A DNA stretch of 64,000 nucleotides from Corallococcus sp. NCRR (lineage in GTDB: Bacteria; Myxococcota; Myxococcia; Myxococcales; Myxococcaceae): the NCBI RefSeq assembly GCF_026965535.1, contig NZ_CP114039.1, positions 2,728,001 through 2,792,000 of the forward strand. The letters are read 5' to 3'. Positions 1 through 8,086 of this stretch are shown in pieces; the stretch's first letter is position 1, and each line of letters starts with the position of its first letter. Position numbers and translations under genes: made by a program. Below the pieces are notes generated by a model, which was not told the origin of the DNA, ran no database searches, and saw nothing but the letters and a program-made list of their open reading frames with translations.

Positions 1-308
1 ACATGGCGCGGCGCTTCGTGGACGCGATGGGGCTGGGCGGCCTGCTGCACCACGTGCAGGGCACGGACGGCTTCCCGCACAAGCCCGCGCCGGACGTCAT
101 CCACCACGCCCTGAAGGCGCTGGACACCGGCGGCCTGTGGATGGTGGGCGACACCACGCTGGACCTGCGCGCGGGCCAGGCCGCGGGCCTCAAGACGTAC
201 GCCGTCACCTGGGGCACGCACGCCCAGGAGGAGCTGGCCACCGCCTCGCCGGACGAGCTCCAGCCGGACCTGGAGCGGCTGCTGCACCACCTGCCGCCGC
301 TCGTCTGA
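1..308 (+). CDS. HAD-superfamily hydrolase, C-terminal part only
   Basis: The gene enters from outside the window, so only its last ~100 residues are present. Visible HAD hallmarks are the motif III lysine in HKPAPD and motif IV GDTTLDLRAGQAAG, which binds Mg2+ through paired acidic residues. The N-terminal DxD nucleophile motif lies upstream of the window. The arrangement fits HAD subfamily IA (phosphoglycolate phosphatase-like), probably a cytoplasmic small-molecule phosphatase; the substrate cannot be read from this fragment. The last 98 bp including the stop codon are repeated at 2111-2208, on the other side of the next two genes, which is the strongest sign that those genes are an insertion. 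Confidence 0.85.
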   Translation, partial: MARRFVDAMGLGGLLHHVQGTDGFPHKPAPDVIHHALKALDTGGLWMVGDTTLDLRAGQAAGLKTYAVTWGTHAQEELATASPDELQPDLERLLHHLPPLV

Positions 309-318
309 CAGCGTGGCT
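221..318 (+). repeat. 98-bp direct repeat, left copy (HAD 3' end)
   Basis: Covers the last 29 codons and stop of the HAD gene plus 10 bp beyond. It matches 2111-2208 at 93 of 98 positions by hand alignment. Similarity stops sharply at both ends. Confidence 0.95.
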
Positions 319-373
319 GGAGTCAGGCGACCCTTGGCCCCCCAGCATCCCGCTTGATTGAAAGGACGTGACC

Positions 374-1294
374 ATGAGGCGCCTCCACGCCTGTATCGCA
401 CTGGTGCTCTTTCTCTCGGCGTGTGCCACTCCTGCGCCGAGCCGGAATGAGCTGACGGTCCAGAACCCGAAGCTTGCCAACCTCCAGCGAGCAGCGAAGC
501 TGCCGTGGACGGATGGGGGACGGTGCGTCGTCCGCGAGGCCGCACAGCCTTGGCCCGCGTTGGTGGAGAAGTGCTATCGGACCCTCGACCGTGACCGAGT
601 GGAGTTCCACGACACCACGGGAAGGTGCTCGGTCGCCTCAGCGGATGCCGCGACCGTGGGACTTGGGTTCTGCGTGCTGGCGGCCCCTGAGATTGCCGTG
701 GGCGCCGTGATCGCGCTTGGCGTGGTGGTGGTCGGTGTCGCCATCAAGGAAGCGATTGATGCCTATGAGTTCCGCCATGCCTCCCCTGAGGAAGCAGGAG
801 CCTCACGAGGAACGAAGGTGGCCTCCCGGGAAACCGAAGCGCAACGCAAGCCCAGGCTGAAGCCCGAGCCAGGGGGGCAGGACTGGCAGCCCCCGGTGCC
901 GCCCGTGCCCGTGGGCCGGACGGGACGCGCCAGCTGTGAACCTGTTCCGGTGCCCCATGCGGGCGAGGACGACCCACATAATGAATGTGCCGACAAGTTC
1001 CCACCCAACCGTTACCCCGGGATGGACGTGCTCGTTGGCGGAGTGCGCTTCGATGCGCTGCAAGTTGGCGTGCGCAAGCTGTGGGAGATCAAGACCCATC
1101 GATTCGACACGTACCCTGGCTTCATCCGGCGGCGGGAGATTGAGAGGGAGTTGGAGCAAATACAAAAGGAGCGAGCTGCTGCTGCGGCATGTGGATATGA
1201 CTTCGTCATTGGGGTGAGCACCCAGGAGCACAAGGACGCGCTTATCGAAGTGGACTTCTCTCTGGATGTCGTCGTCACGGGGTGCGAACGATGA
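374..1294 (+). CDS. Lipoprotein with nuclease-like C-terminus (DUF6310-like), candidate toxin
   Basis: About 306 residues. The ATG at 374 is chosen over the GTG at 368 because AAAGGA sits 7 nt upstream and it gives a clean lipoprotein signal ending in the lipobox LSAC (Cys about residue 17). A hydrophobic segment (about residues 105-125) and a Pro/Glu-rich linker follow. The last ~100 residues contain D-x(n)-WEIKT, then a charged helix and the strand YDFVIGVST, a layout resembling the PD-(D/E)xK nuclease core. I associate this type with DUF6310 of myxobacteria. Its stop overlaps the start of the next gene (ATGA at 1291-1294), so the two are coupled. A toxin role is inference from this pairing and the flanking repeats; an envelope protein of unknown role is the alternative. 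Confidence 0.7.
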   Translation: MRRLHACIALVLFLSACATPAPSRNELTVQNPKLANLQRAAKLPWTDGGRCVVREAAQPWPALVEKCYRTLDRDRVEFHDTTGRCSVASADAATVGLGFCVLAAPEIAVGAVIALGVVVVGVAIKEAIDAYEFRHASPEEAGASRGTKVASRETEAQRKPRLKPEPGGQDWQPPVPPVPVGRTGRASCEPVPVPHAGEDDPHNECADKFPPNRYPGMDVLVGGVRFDALQVGVRKLWEIKTHRFDTYPGFIRRREIERELEQIQKERAAAAACGYDFVIGVSTQEHKDALIEVDFSLDVVVTGCER

Positions 1295-2046
1295 CCAGGC
1301 GTAAAGCCCTCTCCCTCATTGTTTATGCGCCTCCGCTTGTCAGCAGGGATGGCCGCACGCTCGCCGTCGTCCATGGGATGGAGAAGGCGCTTCCCGGCCT
1401 GCGACTGGAGTGGGAAGTCGGCAAGGGAGTGCGACCCACCGTATTGTCGCAGCGCGACGCATGGCTCGCGGAAAGGACGCAGGACGGGAGATTCCCTCTG
1501 CTGTGCAACGGGGACGCGCGTTACCCCGTGACGGTGAACGGGAGGGGAAGACCTGGACTCCTCAGCCCAGGCGGTCAGTCCCTGTCTGAAGTGCATGCGG
1601 AACTGCCACTGGATGAGGCCGTGCTCGCGGCAGCGGCGGCTTTGCTTGAGGGCATGTCTGAGGGGGCGTGCTCGTTCTGGGGACATGCGTCGCCGTATGG
1701 CTACGGTTCGGAAGTCGCGCCGCAGTTTCGCCGATCGCCTCATGGGCCCGAGTTGGCACCCCGTGGGCTTCCCATGATCAGCCTGCCAGAAAAGCTCACC
1801 GCGCCTGAGATCCCCTGGTTCCTCGGGTGGCTGAACTATTGGTCTGCCGCTGCCGCGCGGGCCATCGGGTTCCCGGAACCGACCCGTGACGCCGAACTGC
1901 TTTCACGGGCTCGGCGCACGGCATCGGGCGGCTGGATCGTGCAGCTCACCGATGCGCCGCTCGACCTGGACAACCCCGCCCACCTGGACACGCTCAAGCG
2001 GACCTACGAGCGGTTCCCCGAGATTGGCGGACGTGCAGCGCCTTGA
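1291..2046 (+). CDS. DUF5953-like protein, candidate immunity partner
   Basis: About 251 residues, soluble, no signal peptide or membrane segment. The ATG at 1291 is preferred over the GTG at 1282 because it forms an ATGA overlap with the preceding stop codon. The N-terminus (MTRRKALSLIVYAPP) begins a probable alpha/beta fold. I see no catalytic motif; the family resembles DUF5953 of myxobacteria, which has no experimentally defined function that I know of. Coupling to a nuclease-like lipoprotein suggests an immunity or accessory role, but that is inference. After its stop the sequence turns at once into fragments of other genes. Confidence 0.65.
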   Translation: MTRRKALSLIVYAPPLVSRDGRTLAVVHGMEKALPGLRLEWEVGKGVRPTVLSQRDAWLAERTQDGRFPLLCNGDARYPVTVNGRGRPGLLSPGGQSLSEVHAELPLDEAVLAAAAALLEGMSEGACSFWGHASPYGYGSEVAPQFRRSPHGPELAPRGLPMISLPEKLTAPEIPWFLGWLNYWSAAAARAIGFPEPTRDAELLSRARRTASGGWIVQLTDAPLDLDNPAHLDTLKRTYERFPEIGGRAAP

Positions 2047-2060
2047 CCCGATTCAGGACA

Positions 2061-2113
2061 TGGCGGAGCGTTCCTCTGCGTATGACGTGCCGGCCCATCC
2101 GCCCGCTGAACGC
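2061..2113 (+). pseudogene. Fragment of a Ser/Thr kinase linker
   Basis: Read in frame this gives SSAYDVPAHPPAER. It closely matches SSDYDVPVHPPSEQ, the linker just after the kinase domain of the gene at 2265-4058 (opposite strand, about 3147-3190). No kinase domain is attached, so it is a scrap. It joins directly to the HAD 3' duplicate at 2111, which makes this intergenic stretch a mosaic of gene ends. Confidence 0.6.
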
Positions 2114-2208
2114 CCACGAGGAACTGGCCGCCGCCACGCCGGACGAGCTCCAGCCGGACCTGGAGCGGCTGCTGCACCACCTTCCGCCGCTCGTCTGACA
2201 GCGTGGCT
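2111..2208 (+). repeat. 98-bp direct repeat, right copy (HAD 3' end)
   Basis: Second copy of 221-318 with five mismatches, starting 1,890 bp after the first. It keeps the HAD reading frame through the stop codon but has no upstream HAD sequence. Together the copies bracket the lipoprotein/DUF5953 pair. Confidence 0.95.
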
Positions 2209-2264
2209 CAGTGGGGCTGAACTGGAGGGGGGAACACCTCCCCGCCGCGTCCTCTCGACCCCCC

Positions 2265-4058
2265 TCAGGGCCAGCGGAACACAACGTGCCCCACTCCCCG
2301 ATTGCGCGCCTTCACCTTGCCATCCTTGAACTCAGCGACTGCCCCCTCAACGACGAAGCAAATTGGATAATCGGCCTGCCCCGGCAGTCTCACGCGGTCA
2401 TACCGCACGACGAGCGCGGGCCCATCCGCACGCCCCATCTTGTCGGAGAGATAGTACGCCTTGCCGTAGAAGCGTGTTCCAGCAGGGGCGACCGCCTCCT
2501 GCCGGTCATCTCCGACGCCTGTCGGGGCCACTCCCACCACTTCCGAGCCAGCGGTGAACCACACATTCGCATCCCCCTTCTGGCGGTCGTCGAGTTGGAT
2601 GAGGAAGGTCTGGTTCCACTGCCAATGGAGCTGCTTCTCCATTGCTTCTTTCGCCCCGTCCGGGCAGCTGAAGGACTCGGGCCGGATTTGAGCTCCCGGA
2701 CAACCCGCCGCCAGCGCCGCGACGAGCGACAACGACGCGCACTCCATGGCGGCGATGGCCTTCTTCGGCATGCGGGGGGGGTGTCCTTGGGTTGGGACTT
2801 CGGGGGCGCGGGTCTTCAAGGCGGATCCTTCCTTCGGAGCAACGGCGATTGACGGCCCCGGGGCGGTCACGCGTGAGGGGCTGGGGATGGACATAGCAGG
2901 AGGGATTGTCTCGGACGGTGCGGAGTGGAGAGTGACGGGAGGGCGCGGGCCCGCGGCGACGTGAGGCCCGGCAGAACCCCCGGCGAAATTCCAGACGAGC
3001 GCGGCGAGGACAATCGCGACGATGCCGGCGAGGAGCGCACGCCATTGGCCCTGGCCTGGGTTGCGCTCAGCCCGGGCGACGTGCCGCTTGAGCGATGGGA
3101 GAGGGGTGGGCCTCGCCGGCGTCTCCGGGCGCGGCCCGCCATGGCGCTGCTCCGATGGCGGATGGACTGGCACGTCGTAGTCGGAGGAAGGGGCGGCTCG
3201 GAGCTCGGCCAGTTCACGGCGCAGCGCCTCGGTGTCGACCGGACGCTTCCTGGGGTCTCGGGCCAGGATGCTCTCAACGAGGTCGCTCAGTTCCTCGGGG
3301 ACTCGCGCATTCGCCAGGCGGGGCGACGGTGGAGGCATGGCCGCATTGTTCAAGTCGAAGCGCGGACGGAACTCCGTGGGTCGCGGGTCCGTCAGCAGCT
3401 CATGGAGCATGACGCCGACCGCGAAGATTTCGTCGGCGACCTGGAAGGCGTAGCGGGCCCGCCGCTCGTCCTTGTGTTCGCGCAGGAACTTGAACTGCTC
3501 GGGCGCGCGGTAGCGGTCTGTGCCCGGAGGGAGGCCCCCGTCCGTCAGGTCTTCCGCGAGGGTGTAGGTCGCGCAGCTGAAATCGATGAGGACAGGCTCG
3601 CCGTCGTTCTGGCGGATGAGCACGTTGGACAGCTTCAGGTCCCGATGCAGGATGCCCCGGCCGTGCATGTATGCCAGCGCACCGGTGAGCTTCTCGAAGA
3701 CGCCGAGGACTTCGCGGACCGTCGGGTGCTTGCGTTCGGCCCACTCCGCGAGCGTCCAGCCCTCCACGTAGTCGAGCGCGAGGTACAGGTTGCCGCTCTC
3801 CGCGACGCCATGCCCTTGCGGCCGGACGATGTTCGGATGGTCCAGCATGAGCAGCGCCGTCAACTCCCGCAGCGTCCGCGCATGGGTCTGCTTGAGGTCG
3901 CCGCTGGACTCCCGGTGCTGGGCCACCTTGATGGCGCGTTGCCTGCCGTTCTTTTCGCCCAGGAAGACGAACGCGAAGCCTCCGTCTCCGAGTTCCTTGG
4001 CCACCTGCCATCCATCAATGAACGAACCCGGAGGCAGCTTGATCATTGCCGCGTTCAT
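2265..4058 (-). CDS. Membrane-anchored Ser/Thr protein kinase
   Basis: About 597 residues. The start at 4058 is chosen because it overlaps the stop of the upstream gene (ATGA) and the kinase domain begins at once. The cytoplasmic kinase domain (about 10-290) has the glycine-rich loop GDGGFAFV, Lys44 (AIKVA), HRDLKLSN (Asp140, Asn145) and APE (185-187). The Mg2+ loop reads DFS instead of DFG, so Asp159 is kept and the Gly is lost. A Pro-rich linker and one membrane segment (about 339-360) follow. The last ~150 residues lie outside the membrane and match nothing I recognise; they may be the sensor. It is co-transcribed with the DUF2381-like gene, a pairing I regard as recurrent in myxobacteria. 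Substrates are unknown. Confidence 0.88.
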   Translation of the reverse strand: MNAAMIKLPPGSFIDGWQVAKELGDGGFAFVFLGEKNGRQRAIKVAQHRESSGDLKQTHARTLRELTALLMLDHPNIVRPQGHGVAESGNLYLALDYVEGWTLAEWAERKHPTVREVLGVFEKLTGALAYMHGRGILHRDLKLSNVLIRQNDGEPVLIDFSCATYTLAEDLTDGGLPPGTDRYRAPEQFKFLREHKDERRARYAFQVADEIFAVGVMLHELLTDPRPTEFRPRFDLNNAAMPPPSPRLANARVPEELSDLVESILARDPRKRPVDTEALRRELAELRAAPSSDYDVPVHPPSEQRHGGPRPETPARPTPLPSLKRHVARAERNPGQGQWRALLAGIVAIVLAALVWNFAGGSAGPHVAAGPRPPVTLHSAPSETIPPAMSIPSPSRVTAPGPSIAVAPKEGSALKTRAPEVPTQGHPPRMPKKAIAAMECASLSLVAALAAGCPGAQIRPESFSCPDGAKEAMEKQLHWQWNQTFLIQLDDRQKGDANVWFTAGSEVVGVAPTGVGDDRQEAVAPAGTRFYGKAYYLSDKMGRADGPALVVRYDRVRLPGQADYPICFVVEGAVAEFKDGKVKARNRGVGHVVFRWP

Positions 4059-4930
4059 CGGGCATCCCCTGCGGCGGGCCGCGGAAAGCGCACGCCCGGA
4101 ATCGTGAGTCGACGTCCCTCCTCCCCGAGCACCTCCAGGGTGAAGACAAGGTTTGCGTCCGTGGCTGTCACTTCCACGGCCGCCAGGAAGTGCCTGGCCT
4201 CCCCAGGCGGAATCGGTCCCGGCTTCATTGCGACGAGCCGCGCTCGCAGGGGCGTACCGCTCATCCCTACGAATGTCGCCTCTCGGGGTGTCCATGCGGG
4301 CTGCTCAAGGCTGTTCGAGATCGTCACGTCCGCCAGAATCCATGTCGTGCCTCGAAAGGCCACGAGCGATTCAAAGGAAAGACCCTGCATCGCCTCCAGC
4401 GAGCCCTTTCTTCTGGACGTTGAGATGCCCTTGTCGTCCAGGTAGCCGAGCCGCACGAAGTCTTCCGGCTTCGGCGCCGGGGCTTGCGCGGTGGGTTGGC
4501 AGGGTTCGTTCGGTGGCGCCGGACGCTGAACGTCGATCCGCGAGTCCACTTCGGCAGGGTCGGTGACGAGCCTGAAGGCGGCCCGGGCGGGTGCTCGGCC
4601 ATCTTCGAAGAAGACGCCGAGTTCCTGACGCTCGCCATCGCCAAGGTTGGCCACGGGCTGGATGATGACGGAGCGCTCGCCGGTATCCAGGACGCGGATC
4701 CGTGACTCGTCGAAGGTCAGGGTCTTCTTCTGGATCGGCGAGGGAAAGAACAGCAGTGTCATGGTGTCCCGCGCAACGCGGACGACGGGCAGCGGCTCCG
4801 CGGGCGTGCTGGCGAGGGGCACGGAGCGCTGACGCTCAACGCGCGTCCTCTCGGTCGGCTGGGCCTGCGCGGATGTTCCCCACGCGAGCGTAAGCGCCAG
4901 GGGAAGAGCCAATCTCAAGGGTTGGAGCAA
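4055..4930 (-). CDS. DUF2381/TIGR02268-like secreted protein
   Basis: About 291 residues with a Sec signal peptide (MLQPLRLALPLALTLAWGTSAQA, cleavage near residue 23). The mature part is predicted beta-rich and soluble in the periplasm. It resembles the Myxococcus paralogous family TIGR02268/DUF2381 (landmarks: TLLFFPSPIQ, a vINLGDGER-like segment seen here as VANLGDGERQ). No enzymatic motif is visible. Its stop overlaps the start of the downstream Ser/Thr kinase by 4 bp. A periplasmic partner presenting a signal to the kinase's extracytoplasmic tail is a reasonable inference, not shown. Confidence 0.75.
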   Translation of the reverse strand: MLQPLRLALPLALTLAWGTSAQAQPTERTRVERQRSVPLASTPAEPLPVVRVARDTMTLLFFPSPIQKKTLTFDESRIRVLDTGERSVIIQPVANLGDGERQELGVFFEDGRAPARAAFRLVTDPAEVDSRIDVQRPAPPNEPCQPTAQAPAPKPEDFVRLGYLDDKGISTSRRKGSLEAMQGLSFESLVAFRGTTWILADVTISNSLEQPAWTPREATFVGMSGTPLRARLVAMKPGPIPPGEARHFLAAVEVTATDANLVFTLEVLGEEGRRLTIPGVRFPRPAAGDAR

Positions 4931-5038
4931 TGGTGCGTGACCTCCCGGATGGGCACGTTACCATCGCGATTGCTCACGCAGCTGGGCTCTTTCCAGCAGC
5001 TGAAACCGCGTTCCAAGCCCTTGAGAGCCAGGCGCCAC

Positions 5039-6445
5039 TCAGTGCTGCGAGCGCGGGTGCAGCGCCTGCACCTGGCGCACCTGCTGGCGGCTGTTGAGCG
5101 GCAGGGCCGGCAGCGTGAGCTGATCCAACTCCCGCGGACCGATGACCTGCACCACGTCCTTGCGGAAGAGCAGGTCCAGCGTCCAGCCCATGGCCACGCG
5201 CACCTTCGTCTCCAGCCTGGGCAGCTTGAACAGGTAGATGGTGCGCCAGAGCACCCACGCGAAGGTGCCGGAGAACTTCAGCCCCAGGATGCGCGCCACG
5301 CCCGAGCGCTGGCCAATCGTGGCCAGCTGCCCCAGCATCTTGTAGCGGAACACCTTCCCCGGCCGGCCCTTCAGCGCCGCGCACACGTTGCGCGCCACCG
5401 CCACGCCCTGGCGGAGCGCGTGCTGCGCGGTGGGAGGACAGGGCTTGCCTCCGTTGGTGATGTCCGGCACCGACGCGCAGTCGCCCAGCGCCCACACGCC
5501 CGGGAAGCCGGGCACCTCCATGCGCTCGTTCACCTTGAGCCGCCCGCGCTCCTTCTCGCACGGCAGCGTCGACAGCAGGGACGGCGGCGTGACGCCCGCG
5601 GTCCACACCACCGTCTTGGTGGGCACCACCGTGCCGTCCGGCAGCTCCACGCCCGCCGCCGTCACGTCCTTCACGTGGACGCCGGTGCGCACCTCGATGC
5701 CGTGCTCGATGAGCTTCTTGCGCGTGTACGCGCCCAGGTCCTCGCCCAGCTCCGGCAGCACCTCCTTGCCGCCGTGCACCAGCATCACGCGCACGTTGGC
5801 GTGCTGGATGTTGGGATAGAAGGGCAGGGCGCCATGGATGAAGTCGTTGATGGCGCCCGCCGTCTCCACGCCGGCGAAGCCGCCGCCCACCACCACGAAG
5901 GTGACGATGGCGTTGCGCGCGCCCGTGGTGACGCAGTCCGTGTCCGCCTCCTCCAGCCGGTCCACCAGGCAGTTGCGCAGGAGCATCGCGTCGCCCAGCG
6001 TCTTCATGGTCAGCGTGTAGTCGCGTGGGCCCGGCTTGCCGAAGAAGTTCGTCTCCGAGCCCATGGCCATCACCATGTAGTCGTACTCCAGCGTGTGGCT
6101 GTGGCCGTCCAGCCCGCCGTGCGCCACCGTGACCCGCTTCGACTCCAGGTCCAGCCCGCTGACGTCGCCCTCCACGAACGTCAGGCGCGGCAACAGCTTG
6201 CGCAGCGAGATGACGATGGCGGTCGCGTTCAGGTCGCTCGCCGCCACCTCGTGGAGCATGGGCGTGAAGAGGAAGAAGTTGTCACGGCTGACGAGCGTCA
6301 CCTCCACGTCGTCCCGCTTCCCCAGCTGCCGCTCCAGGTGCAGCGCCGCGTACATGCCGGCGAAGCCGCCTCCCAGGATGAGCACCCGCTTGCGCGACGG
6401 CGGCGCGTCCACGCAGAGCCCTTCCGACTTCTGGTCCGCCCCCAT
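5039..6445 (-). CDS. ndh: Type II NADH dehydrogenase, NAD(P)/FAD-dependent
   Basis: About 468 residues. The FAD-binding GxGxxG is near the N-terminus (RVLILGGGFAGMYAALHLE, about residues 20-38). A second dinucleotide motif, VVVGGGFAGVETAG, lies near residue 170, and the second FAD contact VWALGDCA is near 315. The C-terminus carries amphipathic/hydrophobic helices (WRTIYLFKLPRLETK) typical of NDH-2 membrane docking. It would pass electrons from NADH to quinone without pumping protons at the inner face of the membrane. A GAGGAGG ribosome site precedes the ATG at 6445. It lies 99 bp after the rhomboid gene on the same strand and may share its transcript. Confidence 0.88.
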   Translation of the reverse strand: MGADQKSEGLCVDAPPSRKRVLILGGGFAGMYAALHLERQLGKRDDVEVTLVSRDNFFLFTPMLHEVAASDLNATAIVISLRKLLPRLTFVEGDVSGLDLESKRVTVAHGGLDGHSHTLEYDYMVMAMGSETNFFGKPGPRDYTLTMKTLGDAMLLRNCLVDRLEEADTDCVTTGARNAIVTFVVVGGGFAGVETAGAINDFIHGALPFYPNIQHANVRVMLVHGGKEVLPELGEDLGAYTRKKLIEHGIEVRTGVHVKDVTAAGVELPDGTVVPTKTVVWTAGVTPPSLLSTLPCEKERGRLKVNERMEVPGFPGVWALGDCASVPDITNGGKPCPPTAQHALRQGVAVARNVCAALKGRPGKVFRYKMLGQLATIGQRSGVARILGLKFSGTFAWVLWRTIYLFKLPRLETKVRVAMGWTLDLLFRKDVVQVIGPRELDQLTLPALPLNSRQQVRQVQALHPRSQH

Positions 6446-6544
6446 GCCCGCCTCCTCACGGCGCGAAGAACACTTGCCCTCAATCTCGGGGCGCTCCTCC
6501 GCATCCGCATCCCGGGCCGGCGGGGGCCTGTCCGCCCGCTCGCC

Positions 6545-7318
6545 TCAGGGGTGGTTCGGGTGCATCCGGTGCCGCCAGGTCGTGCGCTGGGATGTGTAGC
6601 GGGGGTTCTCGAAGAGCTTGATCAGCACCATGCCCGCCACGAACCCGCCGATGTGCGCCCACACGGCGACGCCGCCGGACACCTCCGGCCTCAGCGTCAT
6701 CAACTGCGGCAGGCCGGTGATGACCTGGAGCACGAACCACCACACCAGCACGGCCCACGCGGGGATGGGGAAGACGCGGATGAGGATGAAGATGATGAAC
6801 AGCATGTTCACGCGCACGCGCGGGTAGAGCACCAGGTACGCGCCCAGCACCCCCGCGATGGCGCCGGACGCGCCCACCGTGGGCACCGGCGACGTGGGGT
6901 CCACCGCCACGTGCGCCGCCGCCGCCACCAGCCCGCACACCAGGTAGAAGACGAGGAAGCGCAGGCGCCCCATGCTGTCCTCGATGTTGTTTCCGAAGAC
7001 CCAGAAGAACAGCACGTTGCCCAGGATGTGCCCCCAACTGCCGTGCAGGAACATGGACGTGAGCGGCGTGAGGCGGTTGATGGCCTCGTTGTCCACCACG
7101 CACGCGAGCCCGTCCCCCAGCGGCACCGCCTGCCCCAGCGGCGCGCGGCCGGTGAGCTCCCCGGGCACCAGGCCCAGCTCGCAGATGCTGGTGGCCAGCC
7201 GCACCATGTTGAAGCCCGCGCCCTGGAAGAACACCCAGGTGAGGCCGATGGCCGCGAGCAGGAGGTACGTCATCACTGGGGTGCGCAGGGTCGGGTTGTC
7301 GTCGCTGATGGGAATCAT
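6545..7318 (-). CDS. Rhomboid-family intramembrane serine protease
   Basis: About 257 residues starting at the ATG at 7318; an upstream in-frame ATG at 7372 would add an unlikely cytoplasmic leader. Six or so membrane segments are visible. Rhomboid signatures are HGSWGHILGNVLFFWVFG (about 92-109), the catalytic serine in GASGAIAG (Ser151) and the catalytic histidine in WAHIGGF (His222). It is expected to cleave transmembrane substrates within the bilayer; the substrate is not predictable from context. It is divergent from the lipoprotein gene at 7536 and followed on its own strand by ndh. Confidence 0.88.
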   Translation of the reverse strand: MIPISDDNPTLRTPVMTYLLLAAIGLTWVFFQGAGFNMVRLATSICELGLVPGELTGRAPLGQAVPLGDGLACVVDNEAINRLTPLTSMFLHGSWGHILGNVLFFWVFGNNIEDSMGRLRFLVFYLVCGLVAAAAHVAVDPTSPVPTVGASGAIAGVLGAYLVLYPRVRVNMLFIIFILIRVFPIPAWAVLVWWFVLQVITGLPQLMTLRPEVSGGVAVWAHIGGFVAGMVLIKLFENPRYTSQRTTWRHRMHPNHP

Positions 7319-7535
7319 GTCCGCCCACCAGCATGACCCCGCCACCGGCCCCCCGGACGGCCTCGTGCTCACGGATGTGCGGCGCCGGACGCATCACCGG
7401 AAGGCGGCCGGGCTCTATGCCAAATGAAGGTTGCCTGATGGAGGTGACCCTCTCCCGGAAGGGCCCGGACTTGGCTTCCAGGCCCGCCCCGGGCGAAATT
7501 CCGCAACCGCCTTCTCTTTCATGGAGTCCGGAGCA

Positions 7536-8060
7536 ATGAATCCCTCGAAATCGTCCCGCGCCTCGGCGCTGTTCGTGGTGTCCGTCCTCGCCCTCGCCTT
7601 CAGCAGCGGCTGCGCCGCGCGCCGCCAGCAGTCGTACCTGGAGGACAAGGCCATGGGGCACGTCTACCGCAAGCCCATCGCGGAGGTGTGGCCGGAGGCC
7701 CTGGCCCTGATCAAGGAGAAGGGCTTCTCCGTGACGAACACCCAGACCGGCTTCGAGACCACGACGGAGTGGCTGATGACCAGCGCGCCCTCCTCGCTGG
7801 GCACCTCCTACGCGCGCTACCTGATTCGCGGCTTCGAGCGCGGGCCCGGCCAGTGCGCCGTGGAGTTCCGCCGCCAGGACCGCTCCGAGTCCCGGGCCGC
7901 CGACAGCACCGACGGCCGCGCCAAGGAGACGGGGGAGTCCTCGGTGGGCGCGGGCGCCTCCCAGATGCGGCGCGACTCCGAGCTGGAGTGGGAGCTGCTC
8001 CAGAAGGTGGACCCGGACGCCGCCTCCGCCCTCAAGGCCGAGGCGAAGAAGATCGAGTAG
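7536..8060 (+). CDS. Lipoprotein of unknown function
   Basis: About 174 residues. The start at 7536 gives a standard lipoprotein signal with lipobox FSSGC (Cys26). The ATG at 7521 is possible, but its Shine-Dalgarno is poorer. The mature part contains VYRKPIAEVWPEALALIKEKGFSV, which reads like the start of the compact alpha/beta domain seen in NlpC/DUF799-type or BamC-like lipoproteins. A Ser/Arg/Glu-rich stretch and a C-terminal helix follow. No catalytic residues are apparent. The gene stands alone, divergent from the rhomboid gene and convergent with RNase Z. Confidence 0.8.
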   Translation: MNPSKSSRASALFVVSVLALAFSSGCAARRQQSYLEDKAMGHVYRKPIAEVWPEALALIKEKGFSVTNTQTGFETTTEWLMTSAPSSLGTSYARYLIRGFERGPGQCAVEFRRQDRSESRAADSTDGRAKETGESSVGAGASQMRRDSELEWELLQKVDPDAASALKAEAKKIE

Positions 8061-8086
8061 TCACGCCGTTCCAGGCTGCCGCCGCG

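Noticed and set aside
319-2110. Insertion sequence or integrase-bearing island
   Set aside because: Direct repeats are present, but there is no transposase, integrase, terminal inverted repeat or tRNA; only two cargo genes are inside.
4922-7336. 804-codon open frame on the plus strand
   Set aside because: It is antisense to ndh and the rhomboid gene, with His/Arg/Gln-rich nonsense sequence caused by the high GC; both real genes have complete family motifs.
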